Assembly (NCBI GenBank): GCA_000226015.1
Contig: JH153166.1
Span: forward strand, 99,401-124,809
Reading direction: 5' to 3'
DNA: 25,409 bases
DNA from: Mnemiopsis leidyi
Taxonomy: Eukaryota; Ctenophora; Tentaculata; Lobata; Bolinopsidae
The notes beneath the pieces were generated by a model. The model saw only the letters and a list, made by a program, of their open reading frames with translations, was not told where the DNA came from and did not search any database. Of this stretch, positions 1 to 11,046 are shown piece after piece. The position numbers and the translations under genes are program-made. Position 1 is the stretch's first letter; each line of letters starts with the position of its first letter.

Positions 1-274
1 CAGTTTTATACTCTGACTACAGTGTATTACTATTAGCGAGCGGGCGCATGTTTAACCGGCGATGCGCGTCTTGAATTTGCTTTGTTCGAAATTCATGTCG
101 CCAGGCCTGAAATGCGTTGCGTTACAGCCCATTTTCAATTTTCGCGCGCGGCAGCAGGTCAGGCCGCAACGTCTGACAATATAATGGCCATGGTTGCTAA
201 ACACGCATATCCCTATGCAAGTTGTTGCGGTGATATACCCGACTCTCGCAACTCAAATTGCTGAACGAGACGTT
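1..274. other. left flank of the LTR array, no gene seen
   Basis: I see no convincing gene here. A 60-codon open frame at 82-264 starts at TTG rather than ATG and has no recognisable motif. Positions 104-170 hold a GC-rich stretch with GGCCTGAAATGC and a CGCGCGCGGCA run followed by CAGGCCGCA. Similar words recur near 23863-23893, so this may be a fragment of a dispersed repeat. The last five bases before the LTR are ACGTT, which do not match the flank on the right side of the array. Confidence 0.5.
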
Positions 275-1212
275 TGTAAGTGTGGAAACTTACATTGTCA
301 TATTTTAAGTTGCATATGTCACAAGTTGGTTTGATTAATTGAATATCATTTTAGTTTTGAAGTGATGTTATCACCGGAGCGAAACCAGGAAGCGTGTTTA
401 AATTAATTTTAGAATCATTTGGTTAATATAGATAGTTTTGGTCATTGCTGACGTTTTATCAAATCAGATATGAACCGTTGCCAACCCGAAAAGGTCATTT
501 ATTGAATTAGAGTATCGAATTGTTAAAAATAGGATAATTGGAGATCATGATCACTTAATTGCTAAAATAGTTATTTGTGGCTTAAAATGCCATTAGTCCA
601 TTTTAACTCTATGCAATCATCAACGATAGGCTATTAACCACCTAATTAAGAAGTGAACAAAACCGGATGTGACAAAAGACCATGATTAATTGCACGTGGT
701 TCAGTCATCATCGGGTTTTACTATAAAAGGGCCAGACCTAATAGTATTTTTGTCGTCTTTGAGTCTTTCGTTTTCCTTTTTCCCAGCTTGTTTACTTACA
801 GCCCGGGACACCTATCCTACGGCACTTTGCCGTCCAGACCGCTGCTAGCAGAGGCCATGTCCCACTTTTGTTTACCGGATAGTTTCCGTTAGGGTTAAAT
901 TATAGTTAGTGAAGTAGTCTGTTGGTGGTTCGCTCCGGTTAGTTAGATATAATCCCAAAATGCCTATTGTCATGTTACCTTATATTTCCTAAACTCATTT
1001 ACCTTGTTTCACTTGTTCCCCCAAAGCAATCCGGAAAACGCCACCTCGACCGAAGTGGTACCTAATGTAAAATTAAAATACAGTCCTTGAAGTTGATTTG
1101 GAGTCCTGATCACCGGGATCTTGACTCGTAAGCGTTAGCCAGGTTAAAGATAAAGCAGTCGCATAAGTATACCATGTATCTAGTGCTAAAAGGTACAAAA
1201 GCTACGCTTACA
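275..1212 (+). repeat. LTR1 (5' LTR of unit 1)
   Basis: The repeat is 938 bases long, begins TGTAAG and ends CTTACA. Its first 20 bases form a small hairpin (TGTAAGT, six-base loop, ACTTACA). An E-box CACGTG at 693-698 lies about 25 bases upstream of TATAAAAG at 722-729, marking a pol II promoter, and a pyrimidine-rich stretch follows where transcription would start. The boundaries were set by comparison with the other two copies: homology starts at TG and ends at CA. The left flank is ACGTT. Confidence 0.9.
722..729 (+). promoter_or_regulatory. TATA box of LTR1
   Basis: TATAAAAG lies downstream of a CACGTG E-box at 693-698. The pair is conserved in position in all three LTRs, including LTR3, whose surrounding sequence has diverged. 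This supports a U3 promoter with the start site about 30 bases downstream, near 750-757. Confidence 0.75.
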
Positions 1213-1215
1213 GAT

Positions 1216-1232
1216 TGGTCCGACGAACATAG
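1216..1232 (+). other. primer-binding-site-like sequence, unit 1
   Basis: TGGTCCGACGAACATAG begins three bases after the LTR end. TGG is the complement of a tRNA 3' CCA end, so the position and first bases fit a minus-strand primer site. I could not assign the cognate tRNA. The same sequence follows LTR2 but not LTR3. Confidence 0.6.
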
Positions 1233-1549
1233 CAGCAATTACCATGTTAATTTCGGCACTTCCGGATGTTGCGGGGGAGAGAGCTAGAGTGTGTAGGGTA
1301 ACAATAGCAATTCACTTACAATCAGAGTTAATCATGTGGTTCAATAATGTAATACGGTACAGTAGTGCTAATTGTACTAATACATGACAACTAAACACGT
1401 CCGTCAATGGCCTGCTAGCTGTTAGGTACACATTAAGCAGTTAGAGGAGGGGCGGAAGGTTAAGTGTAGCTTTTGATTTAACACACTCATAGATAGTTAG
1501 GTCTATAAGGACTAACATTAAGGAGTAAGGTTTTCAGATACTTTTTCAT

Positions 1550-1582
1550 CAACAGCTCAGGGGTCTGACCCATGAGTTGTTG
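1550..1582 (+). other. leader hairpin, unit 1
   Basis: An inverted repeat with arms of about 16 bases (outer CAACA/TGTTG, inner GGGTC/GACCC) pairs at 14 of 16 positions plus one G-T wobble, around a tiny loop. It sits just upstream of the gag-like start. Retroviral leaders often carry dimerisation or packaging hairpins in this place; that role is an inference. Confidence 0.6.
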
Positions 1583-2159
1583 ACATCATGGCATGTCAAC
1601 ATCATGAATTATGGCAAGTTGCAGAGCAGATCACCGCATCAACCCAAGTGAGTAAGAGTGAAAGAATTATTTTAAAGAAAACTACAGCATGAATTTCATT
1701 TTCAAACATTTTCCTTTGTTTATACTAACATTTTCCTTTGTTGAGCATGATTGTTTTGTTTTTACCTTAAATCGTAGAAAAATACACTTTTTCTTTTATC
1801 AAATAGGTAGAGCAACATTTATATCATGAACCAAAATAACAGTTTAAAACAGTGGTCCATAACTGCAAGAGTCATCTATTGAGCGCAAGTCACTCACACC
1901 AACGGTAATATTCAAGGCAGGATCTGAAGCCGTCAGCAATTTAGGTAGAGGCAGAACTAGAAGTTTGAAAGGAGTGACAAGTTCTATGAGTAGAGGTCAC
2001 CAAGAGCGGTCTGAACCATCCACCTGAAAAACAAAGTATATTTATAATAGACATTAAGCATAGCTTCAACTATAATGCGGAAGGCATATAAAACAGGTAA
2101 GTAGGGAAGGGTTTAACCAACTAACCAAGGTATAACGCTGACCATCTTAGTTAAGCATG

Positions 2160-2703
2160 GCTAGAGAGCGTAGATCTGGAGGACGTACCAGACAAACGAG
2201 CAGTAGAAATCACAGAAATTACAGAAGGGGAAAAACGAAGGAAGGAGACACAGTGGGAGAAAAGAAAAGGAAAGAGTGGCTCTTAAGGCGACCATTAAGA
2301 GGTTGGAGGAGGAACAACCGAGGAAGACCAAGAAAAAATCCAGGAAATCCTGAAACAAAATCAGGAAGAAATTCAGGGAGAAGATCAGGAGGTTAATCAG
2401 GAGGAAGACCAGGAGGGCGTTCTAAATAAGGGCCAGGAGAAATCCCAGGAAGAAGGCCCAGAGCAAAACCGGGAACAAGAGAAGAAGGCCCAGAGCAAAA
2501 CCAGGCAGAAGATCAGGAAGAAGATTAGGAAGAAGATCAGGAGGAAGGCCTGGGTGAAGAATAGGATAAATCAGCAATTGATTCCAAAGATAGAGACGAT
2601 AGTGTGAAACATACGGAGGAACAAGTAAGGAGAAGTACCAGAAGCGGCAAGAGGCCAGCAAGATTTGTGGACGAACAATAAAAATACTATGGACCCACTT
2701 AGC
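2160..2703 (+). pseudogene. remnant of the pol polyprotein C-terminal tail, purine-rich (unit 1)
   Basis: This is a strongly purine-rich tract built from imperfect GGAGGAAGATCA-type units. In one frame it encodes Glu/Asp/Gln-rich sequence ending in a basic piece resembling GKRPARFVDEQ in the better preserved unit 2. Such basic R-P-x-R-F endings are typical of the C-terminus of LTR-element pol polyproteins, after integrase. The body of pol is not seen upstream. Because of its base bias the tract also gives spurious Arg-rich and Leu-rich frames on both strands. It is a broken fossil. Confidence 0.5.
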
Positions 2704-3139
2704 CTAGGAAAGGACCCAAGACAGCGTTGTATAAGCCGGAAGATGGTGGATTAATATTGATTTTGTGTGCACAAAAAATAATTTATTAAAAAAAAATTTG
2801 TCTGAAGCTGTTATTAATTAACTTTTTATGGAGAAGATAACAATGTATTCCCAGTAATTGTTTTTAGCGAAAACGTGAAAAGTAGTTCACTGCATTACAT
2901 GGGAATAGGGTGAAACACAGAAAAATCAATTCGTCGATAAGTGTCCAGTCAGATCGTACTGTTAGGAGATTTTGGAGAAAATCTGGATTGACGGGAGGCC
3001 TCAATTTAATGATCAAATTTAAGGGAAAAGTCCATGGGATGTGAGTAATGTGTTCCAAAATTTTAAACGGGATTTGACGACCCCTTAATTTTGGAATTCG
3101 TCAGCTTAACCCACTAACCTGCTTAATTCCCAGCAAAGT

Positions 3140-6100
3140 ATGTGCAAAGACAAGAAACAGAGCAGCATGCTATTTGGTGCCATAGTAAGTATTTTATTAT
3201 CTGTACAGCTTAGTACAGGGAGTTTGGTTTGCTCGACCAAAAAATCTGGACAATTATATATATTGGGTCAGTCAGGAGTTTTCCTGTAACAGAGAAAACT
3301 ATAGATCAAGTATGATCCAGCTTCAGAAAGTAAATATCGGAGAATATGGAAGTAGTGCCAGGTCTCTGAAAGAGGAGGAAAAATATATGAAACATATATT
3401 TCCTTTGATGGCACAAAGGTAGCACAGAGGCATACTGTGGTAAAGCAGTGGGTGAATAAAGATAGGTATAAACACCATATAGCAAACGAGTCCTGTGAGG
3501 ACCTGAAGGAAAGAACTTTTACTGGAGGCGATCAGACTCCGGGGTTATGAATGCAAGAACAGTTATTTAAAGCACGCAGTCAATGGATGTACTGTCTTGC
3601 ACACACACCAAAAGATCCGTAGTAGGTTCCAGGTCAAACATGTTATAGTCAGATTTGGGGGATGTGTCACACTGTTCCTACCAACAAGGATTCTGTATGA
3701 CGGGGGATGGACAGGCCATAAGTTGGCAGCCTGATCCTGAGGAGAAATCAGAATATTTAATGGTGAGAAACTTCAGTGACACCATGATAAATGAACACCA
3801 TCTCATGATAGATAAGGTAGGATTAGCATTCGATCTTAGAGAAATGACTAAGATCGATGAACGAACTTTTCTAGATAAAGAGTTTAAAGTCACTTTAGGA
3901 AGAAAAGGCTACGAGAGAAGTAGAAAAATAATTCCTTAAGTTTAACAAGGAAGATGGCACCTTATAAGCCTTTAAAAGAGAAATCACGGCTAAAATGCAG
4001 TTCTTAGCGGATAAAATAGCACAAGAATGCTATTCCGATATTCCAGGTACTTACACCATAGATAACTGGTTAAGAAGGCTTTCTAGATGAGAATGTTAAA
4101 TAATAAGTTGTAGTGCATTCAAACTTCAAAGGCCAAATGAGTCAAACATCTCAAGCCCTGTCACTACACCAGGAAAGCAATTTGGATTGATATTAGCTTG
4201 TTAGTCTTTCATGTGGGAGCAAAATTGAGTATTTCCGGCATTAAGTAGTTAGGTTATCTCACAGGATAACTGATGGCCAATAGAGCCATAGCATCCACTA
4301 CAATTTTTACTTACTTACTGCGCGATAAATTCAAACATTTCAGGATTTTGTACCACATTAGAGATTTCTATTAACACTCCTGCAGTTCTAAAGAATCTTT
4401 ACAAGGGAATCGGAGCTACGTGAGAGGGCAAGTATGCCAAAAATGCGGCACCAGAAAGGTTTTGGTTTACTCAAAAACAGCATCTTTCAAGCATTTTATT
4501 ACTTTAAAGCAGTTTATAGAAGCATGTCTGAAGCATTTTTCAAGGATTTTCAAGCATCTTGGAGCATTAAAACCATATTTAAACATGCTTAAGCATTTTT
4601 CAAGCTTTATTAGGGATTTTTTCGAGAATTTTAAACCATTTTGAAGCATTTTAAAACTTTCTTAACCTTTCTGAAGTAAATTGGAAGCAAGCAAAACTAT
4701 ACAGATCTAGAAATGTCTGTTACAGATTCTTTTCGTTAACTAAGCAAGATGACTCTGTTATTACTTTATGAAAAAAGTAATTTCACCATCCTAGCGACGA
4801 ATAGTCCGAGGTTGTGGCATAGACACCACTGCGAGGTTCAGCATGCCGGGAACATTACTCTGCCACAGTGAAACCTATAGGGCAAAGGGTTAAAGGACAG
4901 AGAATTAGTGCTTGAATTTGTACTGAAACCTGAAAAAGCAGTAATGATAATCGAATCCTACAAGGGGATCACAAATAGTTGAAAAGGCACAGGAAATCTT
5001 GAGACAGCCTACTAAGGTTCCCGAACTCTTTAGTGGATTCTTTGGCATTCAGATTCTTCGGAATTGAAAGCTTCATATGTTCCTTTAAGCGACCATGCCG
5101 CTACACTTGAGTTGTCCGAGTGTACTCACATGGGTTCATCAGTAAGACTTGATGTCGCTTGATGGAATTGACTTAAACTATGGTAGCCTGAGTAAAAATA
5201 TTGCCATAAAACTGTATAAGCACTGCAATAGCAGAGATGGAATGGTCATTTATGTAGTCAATCAACGAGTTTGACCAACTGCGGGTATAGTCAATGACCG
5301 GAGGGTGGTCTGGTATCGAATGAGAAAGTTCTTAAGTTTCCGTAACCATTTTAAACGCAGGAGAAAATCAAGCGGCTTTAAGTTCAGGAGGGACCTTATT
5401 TCACTATTTAAGACCTTGCAAAGCGAATGAACTGTAGTAAAGGGAATGGCTGATAGAAGAAGTTGTCTTTGGCAGAGGAGGGATGCTTTCATCATATTTC
5501 ACTGTCACCTTGAGTAACATTGCAGCAGTTTGGAACAAGATTTAGAACTCCCTCATTCATTAGGGTTACATAGAGAGCCGCAATACTCCATGAGTCCAGA
5601 AGACTTTTAATTAATGACTTGTAGAGAAATTGTCATATTTCTGTGTGACCAATCCAGGATCCTGTAAAGATCCTTTGTAGCTTCAAGTGCAATCGTAAGA
5701 AAAGCCTATCTGTTAAGCATCTCAGGTGTCTGCATCAGCGAAGAAGTTCACCGTGGATAAGGTCACGACATGATCGAAATCGTTGTTGAATAAAAACAAC
5801 TGATCACTTTAGCAATGTCGAAGTGAACACCATTCAGCACCATTACTGTTCTTGATCCGAGAAAAAAGCGTTAAATCCAACACGTTTTTCGAGGAACCCA
5901 TATCTCTTATGAGCTTGCTAATGGGGAGCTGAAATGTAAAAGCAAATTGGATGGATCCCTGTAAATGGAGGAGAACTGTTCTATCTACTGCTGTTAAAGA
6001 ATGTTAGCAATTGATGGACGACTGAGCATGTTAAACTAAGATCCATTACCAGAGAACAAAGAAGTTGTCATGTCTTTTCAGGAATGGGAACATTGAATAC

Positions 6101-7740
6101 TGGACAAAGAGCGCATTTTACAGCATATTTGCCTATTGAACTCAAAGTCGGAGAATCCTGAATGAATTAAACTGCTTATTCAATCCTTGAACGAAACAGT
6201 TAAAAGGGCAAATGCATGGACAGCTATCTACATTTGTCAAAGAGTAGATGCCAGATGGTCAATAACATGCAAACGATTGCAAGGTGATTACCGGACAGCT
6301 GACTCGAGGTGGAGTGATGCAAACAGAAGTAAAAAGCATAGATCAGCCATGAAGAAGTTAAGTAATGGCTAAGCTCCATATGCCACCTAGAAGTACCGGT
6401 GATGACAGCGAGTGTCTGTACAAGCCTCAATTAAAACCGTTTAAACTGAAAGAGTAAATATTTAAATAATTTGCCGTTGTATTTTGATAGTTAAAGAAGA
6501 TAAATTTGATTATGTTGTAGGCTAGTAAAGCTGCAGATGTGAATGAAGTTTAAATATCATGCAATTTGCTAATTTGAATAATTGACACAATTTAGACTTT
6601 GAGGAATTGAGTCCAGTTTTAATGAACATTTAAAGTTTGCAATCTTTCTTTTGGATTTTAAGAGTGACAGTTCAGCCAAGAATATTTTGCACCCAGAGAG
6701 TGGTCTGTTCACTGTTCAGCCAAGTCATCCAGATCGACCATTCAACCGCAGCTAAGATGCCTTAACACCTCAACAATGGCAGATGGGAGAATGTGTATCC
6801 AAAGATAAGCTCATTCTCACTGATATGCTTAGTAGTAGTACACCACTAAAACACTTAAGTGGCAAACTATAACATGAGGCTAAGAGCACAACCTGTCAAC
6901 CTGCAGGACACATAACAAGTTACCGCAAGAAGAGGCACCATTATGGGTCATTGAAATTCTCCATCTTGACCACTACCACTGTATATTAACACGGTCATTT
7001 GACATACAAGTTTCAAAAAAGGACTCTTCTAGACAGGAAGAAAAGGCATCAGCTATAGGTCTTGTCATATTTATCAATATGATAATGAGAGTGCTATGAC
7101 CATGAGGCATACCTGTCTTTACCACGTGGAGGATTAAAGTGAGCATTTATATCCAATGTACCTAGTCTGGCAGTAGAACGCAAACAGGCATTAAAGCCAA
7201 AGTGCCCAGTTTCAAAAGTGGTTCTGCCATTTGACGACAAAGTCTCCGAAAACTCATTTGCAATAATGGGGCTTAGACTTTGGAACTTAACAGTTCAGGC
7301 CAACCAAATCCAGACTTCAGATCCATTAAAAGAAAAGATCGGTCCTTATAACTTGTTATAACTATAAGGATTTCTGGCAAGCTGCAGACAGAAGGATGGC
7401 CAAATAAGAATTGATTCAACCTTATTCTGGATAAGAAGGTGGAAACTGTGACCACAGAACTATGGGGTGGTCAAGGCAGTTGCATTGATGACCTCGCTGA
7501 TGCGAGGCAAGACAGGGTGTTTGTTGCTAAGTTGAAACTGGAGTGTTTAGTCAGGTGAATATAGTGCAGGCGGGTTTGACTTGCTAAACCTTGTCTTCGG
7601 TCGTTTCTACAAATATGTGCAAAGTCATTCAGGAGAAGTCTTTCATGATGCCAACGGAGGGACGTAATATCGCCATTTGTCTCGGCAGACTTTTATGGAC
7701 ATGATCAAAGACCACAAAAATAACTAGCAGAGAAGGAAAA
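3140..7740 (+). pseudogene. env-like glycoprotein region remnant (unit 1)
   Basis: The region starts with an ATG seven bases after an acceptor-like TTCCCAG (ending 3133). A basic segment and a hydrophobic core of about 15 residues follow, a classic signal peptide with a cleavage-type STGSLVC boundary. Further downstream are scattered open stretches, for example about 3655-3939, matching the same places in unit 2. A single secreted or membrane protein made from a spliced message, placed after pol, fits an env-type third gene of an errantivirus- or BEL-like element. The glycoprotein class is not established; a class II (phlebovirus-like) type is only a guess. The right limit is approximate. It is a fossil with many breaks. 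Confidence 0.45.
4480..4660. repeat. AAGCATTTTTCA-type cryptic repeat (unit 1)
   Basis: About 180 bases consist largely of spaced copies of AAGCATTTT, CAAGCATT and their variants, giving an irregular period of about 10-25 bases. It lies inside the env-like region and recurs at about 12410-12580 in unit 2, so it was present before the array formed. Confidence 0.6.
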
Positions 7741-8243
7741 GAGGTCAGGTAAAGAAATGAGGGTGAGTCTTATACAATCTAAGAGCTGGACAACGCAAAA
7801 TGAACAACACAGTTACACAGAACAAACCACAATCTGTCTTGGACTGAATGCGCGATAAATGTGAGTACCGGTATTCTGAATTCTGAGAGTGAAATACCTG
7901 GGAACACAAATAGTGCTTAGCACCGCGCCACAAAAATTGAAATTTATTATTATGTGCTGTGTACGAAAGTTATTATCGTTTAATTGTTAAATCTTATTTT
8001 ATAAGAGAAATTTGGATACGGAATGAAGTTACTGTAGTAATAGTATCGAGGAATTTATTTATATTTGTTAAAAAGTTAAGATATAAAATTTCTAAGTTGA
8101 AATCAAATTTTAAAGTTAAATTGGGTCATATAGTTTGGTGAGCGTAAATTATTTTAGTTGTGCATTTATATTATATGACTGCAATACAAATATATTTTGG
8201 ACCTATTCAAAAACCATCCTTGTTGTTGTTGGACGGGCGAATA

Positions 8244-9175
8244 TGTAAGTGTGGAAACTTACATTGTCATATTTTAAGTTGCATATGTCACAAGTTGGTT
8301 TGATTAATTGAATATCATTTTAGTTTTGAAGTGATGTTATCACCGGAGCGAAACCAGGAAGCGTGTTTAAATTAATTTCAGAATCATTTGGTTAATATAG
8401 ATAGCTTTGCGGTCATTGCTGACGTTTTATTGAATCAGATGTGAACCTTTGCCAACCCGAAAAGGTCATTTATTGAATTAGAGTATCGAATTGTCAAAAA
8501 TAGGTTATTTTGAGATCACTTAATTGCTTCAATAGTTATTTGTGGCTTAAATGGCAATTAGCCCATTTTCACACTACGAAATCATCCACGATAGGCCATT
8601 AACCACCTAATTAAGAAGTGAACAAAACCGGATGTGACAAAAGACCATGATTGATTGCACGTGGTCCAGTCATCATCGGGTTTCACTATAAAAGGGCCAG
8701 ACCTAATAGTATTTTTGTCGTCTTCAGTCTTTCGTTTTCCTTTTCCCAGCTTGTTTACCTACAGCCCGGGACACCTATCCCACGGCACTTTGCCGTTCAG
8801 ACCGCTGCTAGCAGAGGCCATGTCCCACTTTTGTTTACCGGATAGTTTTCGTTAGGGTTAAATTATAGTTAGTGAAGTAGTCTATTGGTGGTTCGCTCCG
8901 GCTAGTTAGATATAATCCCAAAATGCCTATTGTCATGTTACCTTATATTTCCTAAACTCATTTACCTTGTTTCACTTGTTCCCCCAAAGCAATCCGGAAA
9001 ACGCCACCTCGACCGAAGTGGTTCCTAATGTAAAATACAGTCCTTGAAGTTGAAGTTGATTTGGAGTCCTGATCACCGGGATCTTGACTCGTAAGCGCTA
9101 GCCAGGTTAAGGATAAAGCAGTTGCCTAAGTATACCATGTATCTAGTGCTAAAAGGTACAAAAGCTACGCTTACA
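8244..9175 (+). repeat. LTR2 (shared middle LTR)
   Basis: The repeat is 932 bases, TG...CA. It serves at once as the 3' LTR of unit 1 (preceded by GGACGGGCGAATA) and the 5' LTR of unit 2 (followed by the primer-site-like TGGTCCGACG at 9179). It carries an E-box at 8658-8663 and TATAAAAG at 8687-8694. It differs from LTR1 at roughly 30 scattered positions by eye, about 3-5% with small indels. Confidence 0.9.
8687..8694 (+). promoter_or_regulatory. TATA box of LTR2
   Basis: TATAAAAG lies 23 bases after the CACGTG E-box at 8658-8663, in the same arrangement as in LTR1. A CTTCAGTCTTTCG initiator-like stretch follows about 30 bases downstream. Confidence 0.75.
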
Positions 9176-9178
9176 GAT

Positions 9179-9195
9179 TGGTCCGACGAACATAG
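9179..9195 (+). other. primer-binding-site-like sequence, unit 2
   Basis: TGGTCCGACGAACATAG begins three bases after LTR2 and is identical to the sequence after LTR1. Identity over the whole site while surrounding leader sequence has drifted is compatible with, but does not prove, use as a tRNA primer site. Confidence 0.6.
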
Positions 9196-9505
9196 CAGCA
9201 ATTACCATGTTAAATTTTGGCACTTCCGGATGTTGCAGGGGAGAGAGTGTGTAGGGTAACAATAGCAATTCACTTACAATCAGAGTTAATCATGTGGTTC
9301 AATAATGTAATACGGTGCAGTAGTGCTAATTGTACTAATACATGACAACTAAACACGTCCGTCAATGGCCTACTAGCTGTTAGGTACACATTAAGCAGTT
9401 AGAGGAGGGGCGGAAGGTTAAGTGTAGCTTTTGATTTAACACACGAGATAGTTAGGTTTATAAGGACTAACATTAAGGAGTAAGGTTTTCAGATACCTTT
9501 TTCAT

Positions 9506-9538
9506 CAACAGCTCAAGGGTCTGACCCATGAGTTGTTG
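9506..9538 (+). other. leader hairpin, unit 2
   Basis: This is the same inverted repeat as at 1550-1582. The only difference from unit 1 within it falls at an already unpaired position, so the stem is fully kept. Confidence 0.6.
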
Positions 9539-10103
9539 AAAACATGGCATGCCAACATTATGAACTATGGCAAGTTGCAGAGCAGATCACCGCATCGACC
9601 CAAGTGAGTAAGAGTGAAAGACTTATTTTAAAGAAAACTACAGCATAAAACTTTTTTAAATATTTTTCCTTTGTTTATACTAGCATTTTCCTTTGTTAAA
9701 TGAGTTTTTTGTTTTACCTTAAATAGTAGAAAAATACACCTTCTTCTTTTATTAAATAGATAGAGCAACATTTATATCATAAACCAAAACAACAGTTTAA
9801 AACAGTGGTCCATAACAAAAAGAGTCATCTATCAGGTGCAAATCACTCACACCAAGGGTTATTTTCAAGGCAGGATCTGAAGCCATCCGTAATAGGTAAA
9901 GGAAAACACAGAAGCGTAAAAGGTATGGCAAGTTCTCCGAGTAGAGGTCACTAAAAGAAATCCGCACCATACACCTGAAAAATAAGGTAGATGTATAATA
10001 AGACATTAAGCATAGCTTCAACTATAATGCGGAAGGCATATAAAACAGGTAAGTAGGTTAGGGTTTAACCAAGGTATAACGCTGACTATCTTAGTTAAGC
10101 ACA

Positions 10104-10609
10104 ACGTAGATCTGGAGGATGTACCAGACAAACACGCAGTAGAAACCACAGAGAGTGTTACACATGAGACGATTCCCTACTGTGCAGGATGGAAAACAGA
10201 AAGAAGACCAGGATGATCAACAAGAAGAAGATCAGGAGGAACAACAGAGGGAAGACCAGGAAAAACCCAGGAAACCCTGAAACGAAATCGGGAAGAAATT
10301 CAGGGAGATCAGGAGGTTAATCAGGAGGAAGACCATGAGGGCGTTCTTGATAAGGGCCAGGAGAAATCCCAGCAAGAAGGCCTGGAGCAAAACCAGGAAC
10401 AAAACCAGGAAGAAGATCAGGAGGAAGATCAGGAGGAAGATTGGGAAGAAGATCAGGAGGAAGGCCTGGGTGAAGAACAGGATAAGTCAGGAATTGATCC
10501 CAAAGATAGAGACGATAGTGTGAAACATACGGCGGAACAAGTAAGGAGAAGCGGCAAGAGGCCAGCAAGATTTGTGGACGAACAATACAAATACTGTGGA
10601 CCCACTTAG
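10104..10609 (+). pseudogene. remnant of the pol polyprotein C-terminal tail, purine-rich (unit 2)
   Basis: This is the homologue of the unit 1 tract, with clear tandem GGAGGAAGATCA-type units at about 10390-10470. In one frame it reads as a Glu/Asp/Gln-rich linker followed by RRSGKRPARFVDEQYK and a stop near 10609. The basic ending resembles C-termini of LTR-element pol polyproteins. Catalytic domains are not seen upstream. It is a broken fossil. Confidence 0.5.
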
Positions 10610-11046
10610 CCTAGGAAAGGACCCAAAACAGCGTTGTATAAGCCAGAAGATGGTGGATTAATATTGATTTTGTGTGCTTCAATAAAAGATAATTACAAAC
10701 AATTTTGTCTGAAGCTGTTATTAATCAAAATTTTATGGAGAAGATTACAGTGTATTCCCAGTAAGTGTGTTTACCGAAAACGTGAAAAGTAGTTTCACTG
10801 CATTACATGGGAATAGAGTGAAGCACAGAAAAATCAATTCGTCGATAAGTGTCCAGTCAGATCGTACTGTTAGGAGATTTTGGAGAAAATCTGGATCGAC
10901 GGGAGGCCTCAATTATTTATCAAATTTAAGGGAAAAGTCCATGGGATGTGCGTTACGTGTTCCAAAATTTTAAACGGGATCTGACAACCCCTTAATTTTG
11001 GAATTTGTCAGCTTAACTCACTAACCTGCTTAATTTCCAGCAAAGT

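Larger units (their letters stand above)
1213..8243 (+). mobile_element. internal region of retroelement unit 1
   Basis: This 7.0 kb region lies between LTR1 and LTR2. In order it holds a primer-site-like sequence (1216-1232), an untranslated leader with a strong hairpin (1550-1582), a short gag-like start near 1588 with a donor-like site at 1648, a purine-rich tail of a pol-type polyprotein (about 2160-2703), an acceptor-like site ending at 3133, an env-like region with a signal peptide (from 3140), an AAGCATTTT-rich tract (about 4480-4660), and a long 3' part with only short open stretches. GGACGGGCGAATA just before LTR2 is the likely polypurine tract. The unit is broken in many places. No reverse transcriptase, protease or integrase core was recognised. 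Confidence 0.8.

Noticed and set aside
82-264. 60-codon open frame at the left edge
   Set aside because: It starts at TTG, has no motif and lies in what looks like repeat-derived DNA.
2161-2661. Leu/Pro-rich minus-strand frames opposite the purine-rich tract (also 10317-10568)
   Set aside because: They are explained by the pyrimidine bias of the complement of a Glu/Asp/Gln-rich tandem repeat. There are no independent signals.
8651-8855. Two overlapping plus-strand frames in LTR2, and a similar one in LTR3 at 16958-17143
   Set aside because: They lie in the LTR around the promoter and start at non-ATG codons. They recur only because the LTR is repeated.
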